From positions 1 to 64,000 of the forward strand of contig VCJN01000546.1 of NCBI GenBank assembly GCA_006384855.1: a stretch of DNA of 64,000 bases, written 5' to 3'. Positions 24,314 to 35,946 of this stretch are shown here, piece by piece. This DNA comes from Tetraselmis striata (taxonomy: Eukaryota > Chlorophyta > Chlorodendrophyceae > Chlorodendrales > Chlorodendraceae). The notes under the pieces were generated by a model. The model was given only the letters and a program-made list of their open reading frames with translations, did not search any database and was not told the origin of the DNA. A program made the position numbers and the translations under genes. Numbering within the stretch: the first letter of the stretch is position 1; each line of letters opens with the position of its first letter.

Positions 24314-27300
24314 CGCGCGCGCGCCCCTTAGGCTGCCTGTTGCGCTGTGCAATGTCGAAGCGCTGTTGACAGCAAAAGCCTGGCGCCCTATAGCGCAGGA
24401 GCCGATGCTTAGCTTTTACACCTCTCCACAAAAGTACCAGGCCCCTTTTTTAGCGGAATCTGGATTCAAGGGCGGTAGGTTAGTTACAGCCATACTTATG
24501 TGGCGGAATGTTTGACCCCCCCCCCCCCCCCCCCCCCCCCCGCCCTCTGCCAAAGCAACTCATCACCTTTCATGTGGGCTCCTGTTTGGCGGTCATCACC
24601 GCATGTGCGAACCGGCTAACGAGTTGAGCCGGGAGTCGGGCTGGGCCGAAGGAGACCTGGTGAGGAGAGGGATGGGGGGGGGGGGGGGGGGAGGGGGGGC
24701 GCAGGTGCATGACGCGTGCGCGGGCGGGTGGGTGCTTGGTGCAGGTGATGGTGGACCAGTTCATCACGTCGGGGGAGGCCAAATGGGGGCAGCAGAGCGG
24801 GCTGGTGCTGTCGCTGCCGCACGGGTTTGAGGGCATGGGGCCCGACCACAGCAGCGCGCGCATAGAGCGCTTCCTGCAGCTCGCCAACGACGACCCCGAC
24901 CACCTGCCCGGCTACACCCCCACCCACCGGCAGCAGATCCGGGTGCGGCTGGCCCCCCTGTTGCCCCCTCCCCCCCCCCCCCCCCCCCACCCACCCGTTC
25001 ATGCGCCCAACCCGCGGACATTAGGGTATCGCGTCCTTCACGCTGCCGGCCTGTCTTCACATGTGTCGCTCACCCTCTCTCTCTGCCTGCAGGCCACCTT
25101 TGATGCGCTGTGCGCAGACGGGAAAACGGGGCAAGTGACGCTTGAAAAGGTGCGGCGCGGCGCGGTGGCCTCAGTAACTGCACTGCGTGTTCCCACTATG
25201 TTACTGTTTTGGAAGCCCCTCCCCCCCCCTCCCCCCCCCCCCTTTACCGCCACCACCACCACCCACCCACACATCTGCACACTGGCAAAGACGGATGAAT
25301 TATCTCAGTGTCTATCAGAATATATACCATGAATATGACACAAATAATATCCTGACTCGGTGCTGCATACTTCATTTCATGTTTCCGGGAGGGGAGGGGC
25401 ATAATATAATGGTGCAGTATATAGGGCATGCACCGCAGCGCAGGCGGGAGAACGGGACACAGGGCGGGGGAGGTAGGATTGGATGTGTAAGCAAACGCCG
25501 CATGCAATCCTTCCTCGCTGCCAGCGCTCACCGCACGCAGCAGACGAGAGGTTGTGATGCCGCCCGAGGATCGGCACGAATTGCCCTCCCCTTTGGGGTG
25601 CTGGCGCGGCTCGATGACCCAAAGCACCCGGCGAATGACTGCTGCGGGGTGCGCGCCAGGTGCGGGAGCTGCTGGGGAGCCTGCACGAGGAGGAGGAGCT
25701 CAAGTCGCCGCAGCTGCACGAGATCAGCGACACCGTGTGGCGGGAGCTGGGGCTGCCGGCGGGGGAGGACATCACCTTCGAGCAGTGGGAGGCGTTCATG
25801 GTGCAGTACATGCGGCGCCACGCGGAGAGCCACGCCAACTTCTTCCTCGTCAACGCCACCACCCCCGCGCAGCTCTTCCACGTCCTGCGCCGGCAGGTAA
25901 TCCTTGCGGGCGCGCCATGCCGGTGCCGCGCGTCCCACGCCTCCCACCCCGTCATTGCCCCCGCCTCCTCCTCACAGATCCCTCCCCATTCTCACCTAAA
26001 CCCTAAAACCCTAAACCCGCACACTATATGGCACGTGGACCACCGCCTGATCATACCATAGCGCTCAGGGCCACCACGTCTGTCATGCACAACAGCGACA
26101 GTCTCCGCAGTTTTATAGACATCGCCGTCCCAAATTTTTCTCCTAACCAGCCTACTAGGATGGAAACTCGGCAATAAGAAATCTAGAAGATTAAAATGTA
26201 ATATAAATGTGTTGATAGTCTGGAGAGACTTCTTGAAAGAAAACTGGCAAATACATCCCAGTCGTATTTCGAATTGATTCCGGAAGGCGATAAGAACGCT
26301 CATTGAGTTTGTATTGCTCGCTTATATATATTTTGCAAGTTACCAACAGGTAATGGTAATGGTAATAGTAACAGTGATAGTAATAGTAATCGTAATTATA
26401 GTAACAGTAATAGCTTACCCGAGCTGGCCAGGCATAGCCCCACCAAAGTGCGCCGCAAACACATCCCACAGCCCCCATTCCAATCGCGCGTGCTGGGTCG
26501 CGCCATCGCCCGGACACGCAGGCACGGACCTCCTGAAGGCAGCCCCGCCCCGCCCCACACCCCTGCGCACAGGTGAACCGCCCCTTCCGCAAGCCGCTGG
26601 TGCTGCTGAGCCACAAGTTCCTGCTCCACCACGGCCCCTGCACCTCCGCCCTGCACGACTTCGCCACCGGCACCTTCTTCAACCGCCTCATCGACGACGG
26701 CAAGGCCTCCGACAACACGCGCCACAAGAGCACCCGCCCCGACGGCACGCCCTTCCTCCTGCCGCCCCACGCCATCCGCCGCGTCATCCTCTGCAGCGGC
26801 GCCTTCTACTACAAGCTGTCGCAGGTGCGCGCCCCCGACTCGGACGCCGGGAGCGGAGCGGAACCCCTCGCAGCATGCCGAGATGGCAGCAGTACGTGGC
26901 TAGCGGACTCAAGCAACAACAGCACCGCTGCGTGCCATTCCTGGTCGCCCACGCCTTCACACAGGGCCGCCCACGCACATCGTGGAATCGAAATGTCTTC
27001 ACGATAGGGCGCACAAGGTGAACAACATGTATATGCATATACGCGTATTTGTATATGTATATACAAGTATACATAAGATAATATATATATAATAAATATA
27101 ATATTCATATATATTATATGTATTTATTTATATATATAATATAAGATATCTTATATGTTACATCATATCATCTTATGTTTTAGATAAGATATTTATATAA
27201 GATATATATATATAGACATATATGACATATAAGAGATCGCGATGATGGGGCAGTCCACTATGGATCCTCAGAGGCGTTGATTTGTGTTTTTACACATATG

Positions 27301-30145
27301 TAGGAATCGAAATCAACATAGCCCCGACTCGGGCGCTGCATCTCAGACCAGCTGCCCTTGATTTCTGTGTGCAAGTCACCCCGAAAATGTTTTGAATGGA
27401 TGATGCCCTGTGGTTGTTGACATCTTATGCTATCCGTGACGACGGCCATCGATATGTAAACCGTCGACTCGATGCGACCTCTCCGCCTTCATTTGAATGA
27501 AGGGTAACTGTGAAATGCGCTGACCAAGGGTAAATGGCGTATCACATCGCTCATGGGGAGACAAAAGCGAAGGGAAGGGGGGCTTTTTGTGGAGGTGTGG
27601 GCGGTGAAAGGGCGCCACCGCATCCCGATATTCCGCAAACAACAAGCGCCCCCTCCCCTCTCATCACCGCTGGATTTACCTGGCGTCCCCTCTCGCCCTG
27701 TCGCTGCCAGCTAGCCCGGGGTAGCACGGGTGCGGGCCTGCTGTGGTTCCGGCCGAATTCGACGCCCGACCCCTCGCCGAGTGCAAACATACAGCGGCGC
27801 GCTGCTGTGGGTGTATGCCCTGGCGGCCCTGCCGAAAAGGGTGCACGCAGGCGGGCGGGTTGACACTCGTGGGGGCCTGCCGGCGAGCAGGCGCGCCGGA
27901 GCCGGCGCATCCGCGACATTGTGCTCGTCCGTCTGGAGCAGATCGCACCGTTCCCGCACGACTTGATCGCGCGCTGCATCCGGCAGTACGGAAACGCCGA
28001 GATCGTCTGGTGCCAGGTACAGTGCCCCCCCCCCCCCCCCCCCCCCCGCGGCACCTACCAAATATATCCCCATTGCAAAGGCCGCCATTCGTGTGAGGGC
28101 TTTAGAAGGGGCATGTATAAAGGTATTGGGTTTAGGGTATGGGGTTTCTGAACACCCTACAACCCTGAAGCATGGAACCCGTACCTGCGTTTTGAATGCG
28201 TGCACAGTGCGCCCGCAGCACACGAGTACCGGCAGGGCATTGCTTGCGTTGTCAGCAAGCTCGGCCACCAGCCCGATGAGCCGCGTGAACCCGAGGACAG
28301 GTTTATTATTGCGGCGACCATGACCCTCAACCACCACCACTGACACTTTACTGTGTGGCGCCGGCAGGAGGAGCCGAAGAACATGGGCGCCTGGCAGTAC
28401 GTGAAGCCCAGGTTCCAGACCATCCGCAGGGAGCTGGAAGTGGTGCGCTGCCAACGACTGCCCACGTTGCTCCCTCAGGCCATATCACAGCTCGATTTTT
28501 TGTTTGAATAGGTGCCTGTTTTGCTCCCGGAAAAAAGGGCGGGGAGGGGGGGAGGTAGACGATGGGCCCATAATCCAGCGAAGCGTCGATTTTTCGGCGG
28601 TGAGCTTTATTGCCGTACGGGTACCCGTATAGTGCAGCGGATCGGGCCTATAGGTGCATGACTTAAGCGCTTGTCTACGGGAATGTACCACTAAGTACTA
28701 TAATCCACCCACCAGCCCACCCACCCACGGTCCTTAATTACACAGCCGTCCGATTACGATCTCACGGTTGGGAGGCTATGAGCGCGCAGCGCGCATGGCC
28801 GGTACCCGCTACTGGGCTCGCTACTCGCCACTGGTACTCGCTACTCGCTGCTGGTAATGGCACTTCAAAAAAAATGGTAAACAGTACCAAATAAAAAGTC
28901 GACGCATCGCTGATTCAACTGTCAAGTCTTCATAACAAGATACTAGCACGTAGGGGCTTTGCCGTCCCTGATTTGCCACCCCTGTAGCATTTTTCTATGT
29001 CTACCCTATTTTTCTGTTCTATTTCTATTCTATCTATCCCATTTTCTCTTTCGTATTCTTTTCTTCTTCTTATTGCTACAGTCATTCATTCGCAGTATAT
29101 TGTTTTGAGGCAGTACTGAAGACACTGAGGATTATGTCACTATGTCTACACTGATCACAAGCACGGCGCATATTTGTAATCCATACCCGCAATGTACGAG
29201 TACCATAACACCCTTGCCGTTATCTGGTCGTTGTGCATCGGTATGCGCATTATTCCTATATCGCTATTCAGTTTCAAATAATGTGTGTATACTTTCCTTA
29301 AATAAACGGGCAAGACAGACACAAACAATGTACTTGGTGCTTTCCAAAATCGATTTGCAGTAAAGCGACAAAGCGATGTACCTGTCATTAAAATACATAT
29401 GATCGACAAATTTCCTATTCTTATTTCTAATTGCCAAATTTCGATTCGAATAGACTGGTTAGTTTGGTTCATATTGCAATACCGGGGGTTGGGGCGCGCG
29501 GAGCGCGCCAGCACGATGCGTGGCGCGCCGTGCGCCCCGGAGCCACACTACCATCCTCCGGTCTGCGGTGTTGCGCGTAGCAGGAGGGACGATAAAATGG
29601 GGCACTCAGAAAAGATGCTGGGCACCTAAACCAACAAATCAAGTTGTGATGGCCTCCAGGCTGCCTCCTGGCCGCCACCTGCTTGCTCGCCGCTCTGTGC
29701 TTCACTCACCTCCTTACGCTACCAGTACTTTGGTCGGTCAATCATCATCAGTATTTTAGGGTTAATGTTTTAGGGTTTTACAAATGCCTAAGCCCCTATA
29801 AGTAACGAGCCCTGAAAGCACCTGAAATCCCTTGAGCAGCCATTTAATAAAGTGCCTAAATATAATCCCTTAGTATTATTAAGCAGCCGTTTGCCCGTAC
29901 ACTAGTCCATGCATGTTGGCGGGGCGCAACCCGGCCGGGCAGCAGCCCCTCCATTGCTGACGGGTGTGTGCCATGGCGTGCGGCAGGGCCCGCTGGCGCG
30001 CGGGGGCGAGGCGCGCGTGATGAAGTACGTGGGGCGCGCCTCCTCCGCCTCCACCGCCACCGCCTCCTTCGCGATCCACAAGCAGGAGATGCAGGACCTG
30101 ATCGACGCCGCGCTCACCGCGGACGACTGCGTGCATGAATACTGA
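15483..30145 (+). CDS. OGDH: 2-oxoglutarate dehydrogenase E1 component (mitochondrial), 25 exons
   Basis: Thiamine-diphosphate-dependent E1 of the TCA-cycle 2-oxoglutarate dehydrogenase complex. Exons: 15483-15668, 16316-16474, 16585-16722, ~17124-17279, 18030-18134, 18261-18350, 18474-18612, 19165-19196, 19353-19433, 19683-19841, 20500-20706, 21006-21098, 21584-21754, 22174-22200, 22476-22805, 23415-23495, 23614-23679, 24137-24262, 24745-24942, 25093-25149, 25660-25896, 26573-26824, 27891-28016, 28368-28442, 29987-30145; about 1,148 codons against ~950-1,020 usual. Exon 1 is an Arg/Ala/Ser-rich transit peptide. Motifs: [46 protein letters not shown], the ThDP motif GDASFSG...[96 protein letters not shown]. 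The usual extreme N-terminal E1 motif was not found. DHTKD1 is a less likely alternative. Confidence 0.9.
17665..17812. repeat. Compound microsatellite (CATA, GAATAT, TA, GT), intronic
   Basis: ACATACATACATA, then ATGAATATGAATATGAATAT, TATATATATA and GTGTGTGTGT follow one another in the OGDH intron between exons 4 and 5. Confidence 0.9.
22029..22088. repeat. C tract joined to (CA)n microsatellite, intronic
   Basis: A run of about 22 C followed by about 15 CA units lies in the OGDH intron between exons 13 and 14. Confidence 0.9.
25995..26018. repeat. Interstitial telomere-like repeat
   Basis: Three CCCTAAA/CCCTAAAA units lie in the OGDH intron after exon 21. Both the 7-base (plant and most algae) and 8-base (Chlamydomonas-type) forms are present. 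A related patch in the opposite sense, TTTTAGGG twice, lies near 29754-29778 in the last intron. Confidence 0.7.
26150..26335 (+). repeat. Dispersed AT-rich repeat, copy 1
   Basis: Shares order and sequence with copies at about 35130-35345 (same orientation) and about 29245-29450 (opposite orientation). Shared blocks include the GGAGAGACTTCTTGAAAGAAAA-like segment (cf. 35190) and the AATTGATTCCGGAAGGCGAT-like segment (cf. 35240). It is much more AT-rich than its surroundings and sits in an OGDH intron. It is followed by a GTAATAGTAACAG-type microsatellite at about 26346-26410. Confidence 0.6.
27025..27235. repeat. AT-rich microsatellite block, intronic
   Basis: About 200 bases of TATATA, ATAAGATA and TATGTA motifs with self-complementary segments, in the OGDH intron between exons 22 and 23. 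No ORF. Confidence 0.85.
29245..29450 (-). repeat. Dispersed AT-rich repeat, copy 2 (inverted)
   Basis: Its reverse complement matches copy 3 at 35130-35345: a block reading TTTGAAACTGAATAG here corresponds to TTTGAAATTAGATAG there, and AAATCGATTT is shared. It lies in the last OGDH intron. No terminal inverted repeat or target duplication was resolved. Confidence 0.6.
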
Positions 30146-33089
30146 GCGGCGCGGAGCACGGCGGCCCACACGCCGCCAAAAAGATTAGGGGCGTCATTGC
30201 GGCCGGGTATGTAGTCTGTAGCTGAGGAGTGAGCGGCTCTGCGCACTGATGCCGTGTCAGCGCGCACACATGCCTAACGTTGCGGAGACATACTACAATG
30301 ACAGGAGCTTTTCTTCCACGGTGCCAGGCCAGGGCGCCATGAGCACTCACGCACGTCCTCATGGTCCTCATTGCCGGCCAGCTTTTTTCTCTGTGTAGAT
30401 GACGGTCAATCAAACCGATCCCTGTAATAACAAGACATGAGTCCCGCAGTGTCTGCACAAGCTCCAAAACCTCCCGCGCCGGTCCCGGTACTAGTTTACC
30501 GCGCGCGATGATGCTGCGGTGAGGGTGGTCAAGACGCATTTACACAGTAGTTTATGCAGTAGAATGTATCTGTGACTGGGCAAGCAGTACTTAAGATAGT
30601 ACTGCTGCAGTGCGGGATGGGCAGGGTCAACGTAATTACAACTTTACTGGAGCGTGACAGTACATGCAGAACACGAGCCCTCCGCGCGGCCATGTTGCAT
30701 TTATATGCCGCTCCGGCGTGGCTCCGTTGCTGCGAGGTCATAGGTGGAGGGAGAGTTGGGGATTCAGTGATAGCTACGGGAGAAGATTGCGAGCAGTGCG
30801 TACTACAGTGAGACACTGCGTACGAAGAGTGCGTACAGTAGGATAGCGCCTACGTGGTCGGGGGGGGGGGGGGGGGGGGGGCACAAGAGCGTCACCAATT
30901 AAACCTACAAGTAGAGGCTACAGTTGCATACATAGTGAGCGCAGGTGACGACGCTGATGAGCGGAAATATACAGCAGTCCACAAAATTGCAACCATATTT
31001 TTCTGTGTGTAATTTGTAATTGGGTCGTATTGTCTCGCGGACATGAGCTCACCGCGCATCATTACGCTGTTGACGCGACCATAACAAGAAAATTCGCGAT
31101 GAATGGTGAACATCATGATGTGGCAGGCACACTTTAATTAGGGCCGCGTGCACAATTTTCTTTTGCGAAAAACTCGGCTCCACCATCCGCCAAGGTGCCG
31201 AGGTACAACAACATAAAAGCGCACGTCTTGTCCTTTTGAGCGCGCGGCGCGGCACAGCAACATCCCAGCATATCGTGCAAGTTTGAAATACGGTTCGCGG
31301 GGCTAAAAAACAGTTTTTCATCTTCGCCGGGGGCTCAAAAACGTTATTTGTCCGCAATTTTGTCTTGTGCGTGTACGGTAGTACATATGGTGGCCCGGTA
31401 GCGCACCTGCGATGTGGAGCCTGGGATCAACAACAACATATGTGAGATTGAGCTACTTGAGAGGATGGTGCTGTGTCAATATCATGACAACTCGAAAATA
31501 CAGTCGCGGGGCACTTATTTTCGCCACTACAACGGCAGCTGCCGAGATCCATGTATGTGTTAGCGGCCACTAATACATGATGCTCAGCCGCCTTAGCGCA
31601 TGTGTTGTCAGCGGGTCTAAGACCAGCCAGCGGGTCTGCGCCTTGCATGTGGCATGCGCATCCTGGGTGTTTGAGATGCAAAAAAGTATAAACGATTTCG
31701 CAAAACCGCCGCGGATATTAGTAACTTCACGCATTAGTTTCAACAACTGAATTGCTGGGGTGCTCTGAAAACCCATGCAGGGGCGGTCACTACTACAACA
31801 ATACTCTCAATTCTAGTGTGTGGCGAAAACTACCGAAAAATCGCAATTCTGACTACATAATAAGCCCCAATCTTTAACCCCCCCCCCCTCCCATATACAC
31901 ACAGCACACACACTACGCTTTCCTGGCACACATAACCTCCACACCACAGTGTTGGGTAGAGGGTGCGCATGATGGGCCTGAGTGATAGCGCACTTCATCA
32001 TGCGTCCTTATTGGAGAAGCCAAGGCCTTTTAAATGGGGCTCATCCACGTAGTCGTTCTGGTCGTGGCGATACGGTCGAAAGTTCAACTGCGTCCCTACC
32101 TAGATCACGGGCCTCATGTGCAACAACCCGAGGGTGCATATACCCGAGCATTGGTTTCGGAGCTTTTGACATGGGGGCGAGTCCGTGCTAAGCATTCGGT
32201 GCCCGTGACATAATGATGCGCCCATGGCATTGGGTGCACTCTGGATGTGCTACTTTCACCTATGAGCGGCACATATGATGGAACAATGCTCACCGCCTTG
32301 CACCTTGACGGAAAATCGCTACCCGTTTTCAGCGCACTACAGCAAGGCATATGTATTGTTGTTGGCAGCATCACAGCCCAACTGCAATCCCAAAGATTGC
32401 ATTGCATTGTACTGCATCGGTAACATGTAGTGCTCGGGGGCTCAAACTCATGCATCCTACAGTCCATGCACATGCCAGCCCACGCACCAACGGGAGCGTG
32501 CATGCCTAGGCGTGCGAGGTACAGTGGCTGCGCCATCAGGATGCGGCTGCCCTGTACGTCCGCACCAGTGTTCAGGCAGTTTAGGCTCTCAGGCTTTTGC
32601 TCGGTTTAGTATTGCTGCAAACCAACAATTATCAAAGGGACACTACGACGACCGCAAGTAGAAAACGACCGCCACCACAGCGCGGGAGGCTCGTTTCACG
32701 ATACTGTAGAATGCATGGCCTCCAATGCATATGGGCATGGCGGCCGCAAAGAAGCAGCGGCGAGCGTCACGGCGAGGCACGCGGATTTCATTTGTGAACT
32801 GGTGTATAATGTACAACTACATTATGTACATATATAATTATCATCCCCGTAGCAGTCGTCAGTTGCGCCATGTCACGCAGAGAATTGCATATCGCAAGGA
32901 GGGATTGTGCGGACAACCACTGTTAGGTCGGAGGCATCTGGTGATAGGCACCTGGGAAAGGGGAAGGGGGGCCTGACGAAGCGGTGGCGCGGAGATATGT
33001 GCACGCTCGGTGAGGATGTCGACAGAACAGCTGCGAAAGGGCGAGCGCCCGTCACCTACGAGGCAGGTAGGCAGCCGAGGGGACAGTCG
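30146..33089. other. Intergenic region downstream of OGDH
   Basis: No supportable gene. It contains a G run at about 30860-30881 and a short C run at about 31879. ORFs here are short and without recognisable motifs. It lies between the convergent 3' ends of OGDH (plus) and the chromatin-protein exons (minus). Confidence 0.5.
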
Positions 33090-34620
33090 TCACGCCTCGC
33101 CCCCCGGCTGGCCCGTTTCGTCCACCTCCACCTCCTCGTCCTTCATTCCATTGCCGTCGGCGGTCCCGGTGGCGGCGTCCCCTTCCGTCGGCGCACGCCC
33201 GCCGCTGCCCTCCCCCATCACGCGCCGCACCGCCGCTTCCGTGACAGCCGCGCGCAGCGCCGCGTCGCTGTCGAACTGCGCCACGTCCACCACGCCCTGC
33301 CGGGACGCCTCCTCTCGCAGACGCCACCCCTCCAGCCGCCTCACTTGGTCCAGCAGGTTGGCGAGGTCCGCCTCGTTGCGGGCCTGCCGGCGCCTGGCCT
33401 TGCGCTGCGCCTCCTCCGCCGCCCGCTGCTCCGCCGCTCGGCTCCGCGGCCGCTTTGCAGCAACCACGGCTTTCCGTTTTGCTATGCGCGCACAGCCATG
33501 GGGCGCGTGTCAGAGGCAGGTGATGGGAAGGAATAACCCCTCGACCAGAAAATGTGCCGCACCGAACTAGTTTAAAATACTGAGGGTGCGACACGGTGGT
33601 TGCAATAATGGGAAGACCGGAAGAGATAAGCCCCCCCTCCCCCCCCCCCCCCCCCCCCCGCACATACTTTCAATGGATGCCCCAAAAAATGCAGGTAGTG
33701 GCGTCCCAATACATTGCACACACGAGAGTATGTCCCTCGTACTGTCACCAAACGATGCAGCACCCCAGTGTGACGATTCAAAGTCGGGGACCTCGGGGAA
33801 CCAAGAACATGCCAACTCGAGGAAAGGCACTGGTGCTTGTGTGGACACGCTCTTATGCAGGCGCTTGTATCGCCTGGCATGGGCAGGCTGAGGCTCCCCT
33901 CCCGCACATCGAGGGGACAGTGATGGCACTGGCACATAAACAAGTGGCGGCAGACCAGCGCCGGGGACACGCGGCGTGTGTGGACATCTCGCACCGGGTT
34001 CCCACAAGCTCGGGACGCCTCCTGCCGGCCAGCGCAACACCGCCGCGGACACCTCGACTACCCCAAACTCCCCCAGGCTAGCCAATCAAGCTGTACACAG
34101 TCGTACCCTAGCTCCCCCCCCCCCCCCCCCCCCCCCCACTCTCTTCCTCTCCCAGTAAACCACGGCAGCCAGCCGAAAGTGGGGAAGTGGGGGCGGCTGA
34201 CAACGTGTAAATGCGCGCCCCTGGCTGGGTGCTGCGTGTTCATGCGTGGGACTGTTCCGGGTGCGGGGCGGCGCAGCCCCGAGCCGGGCCGGGGCGCGCA
34301 CGTGTCTTCTTCATCTGCTCCTCGTGAACGGCGCTGTTGTCCACCGGGCCGCCCTCCAGCCGGCCGTACTGCCACCGGCTGTCCGCCTTGACGTCCGCGC
34401 TGTTGCAGCCCCGCGGGTCCACCTCGCGGCACGTCCACTCCCCCGCCGACGACCGGCTGCCACCCCACCGCCGCCACATCGCAAAGGGCACCCGCCGCCA
34501 CCGGCAGCAGCTGTCGCAGCGCAGCCAGTGCTCCCTGTCGCGCGAGGCCCAAGCAGGCGGCGTCCGAATCAGTCCTTGCGGCGCCATCGCCCCCGGCCAT
34601 GACTCCGTACTCGCATGACA
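33090..34620 (-). CDS. CW-type zinc-finger exon and C-terminal basic exon of a chromatin protein
   Basis: The exon at about 34312-34620 encodes a CW zinc finger: HWLRCDSCCRWRRVP with the conserved W-x2-C-x2-C and W residues, then EWTCREVDPRGCN supplying the last two cysteines and the second Trp. CW domains read methylated histone H3 lysine 4. The 33090-33467 exon, ending in a stop, encodes a basic, Arg/Ala/Glu-rich helical segment (RAAEQRAAEEAQRKARRRQA) and an acidic tail; its 5' boundary is not settled. A C run of about 20 bases in the intron (about 34117-34138) and another at about 33640-33659 separate or flank the exons. Same strand and spacing suggest these are the 3' exons of the PWWP/CXXC/Dam-like gene. 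A separate small CW protein is the alternative. Confidence 0.6.
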
Positions 34621-34897
34621 TGCCTGCCCCCCTCCCGCCCCATGCAGCACGCAGCCAGCTCTGACATGGCCAGCAATGTGGCCCTCATGATCATCGATAG
34701 CAATGCTGAATGTTTGGCCCAAAGATGTTGCGCGCTCGTTCGTGGGTCATTAGCCAATCAGGTAGCGATAGGACACAGATAAGAACAACGCGAGTAAGAC
34801 CCGCCCGGCCAGGCAAAGGAAGGTAAGCACACAGCGATAGCGGCACCATTGCAAACGGGTGTATCGGTTGCATGCGATTGTATAAGTTTGAGGTTTG

Positions 34898-35002
34898 GAG
34901 AGAGAGACAGAGGGAGAGAGAGAGAGAGAGGAGCGGGGGGGGGGGGGAGAAAGACGCAGAGAGAGAGAGAGAGGGGGGGGGGGGGGGGCGGGGAGAGAGA
35001 GA
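34898..35002. repeat. GA-rich microsatellite with embedded G runs
   Basis: GAGAGA repeats interrupted by two G runs (about 34936-34948 and 34973-34988). A C run follows at about 35041-35058. Probably intronic on the minus-strand gene. Confidence 0.85.
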
Positions 35003-35129
35003 TATCTGTCATAGAGCTTCAGGTGGTTCAAGAAGTATACCCCCCCCCCCCCCCCCCCTGGCTTTATTACCAGTAGGGCTGCAGTACCAGTAGCTGTTGT
35101 GGGTGCTCCGGCACCCGTAGTGACTACAA

Positions 35130-35345
35130 CTCAACAGTCTATAAGGATGCAGGATCGGCAATTATCAATCGAATAGAAGTAGAAAAATGTGTTTGTAGTT
35201 TGGAGTTTTTTTAAAGAAAACTGACAGTCGTACCTCAAATCGATTTCCGTAAGCACTAAGTGCACTGTTTGAGTCTGTCGTATTGCCCATTTACTCAGGA
35301 AAAGTTTACGTTCATTGTTTGAAATTAGATAGCGCCGCAGGAATG
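35130..35345 (+). repeat. Dispersed AT-rich repeat, copy 3
   Basis: The longest copy of the family also seen at about 26150-26335 and inverted at about 29245-29450. It lies between the CW exon and the Dam-like exons. No coding potential or protein match recognised; a non-autonomous element is the simplest reading. Confidence 0.6.
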
Positions 35346-35946
35346 CGAATCCATGCACAGTGATAAGTTGGCGTTGATTATGTCACACTCGGAACGCGAT
35401 TACGCGTACTAGCTGGGGTACTAGTGCTGGTATTAGTTAGTATAGGTTGTATCAGGTAGTTCTTGTATGACAGGTAGTATTCGTTACCGGCGCGTACCTG
35501 TAGGATATATTGCAGCAATATTTTAGACATGAAGGATTAAATGACCCTTCCGGTCTAAAACGATGGAACTTCGGCAACAATAATACGAAGAAGATGAGAG
35601 CAGAATACTGAAACACCAGAGAAGAATAGGTATAGGGAAAACGCTAGACGAAGAAGGGCAAAACACGGCACCGCTGCGTAAATCTTTGTCACGTACCTAG
35701 ATACCCAGATACGCGCTACTTTGAAATAAGATGTGTGTGTGTGTGTGTGTAAACATATATATACCAGTTTATGATGAAGAAACCATCACCGCGTGACGAG
35801 TGCTCTGAGGAATTTGTCCGCGCCGCGTGTGGATACATTTAGAAGTCGCAATCGCGCTTCGGATTGTTTGGTACTACCCAATGCACGGGTAAACACTGGG
35901 TGCATTCCGGGACGGGCGGTGTGCGACTGATGGTGGGGTTGGATAC

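Noticed and set aside
25995-26018. Telomere or chromosome end
   Set aside because: Only three units inside an intron with coding exons on both sides; an interstitial repeat.
26396-26770. Long minus-strand ORFs opposite OGDH exons (also at 16032-16805 and 21415-21828)
   Set aside because: They are antisense shadows of GC-rich coding exons; the plus-strand frames carry the conserved E1 motifs.
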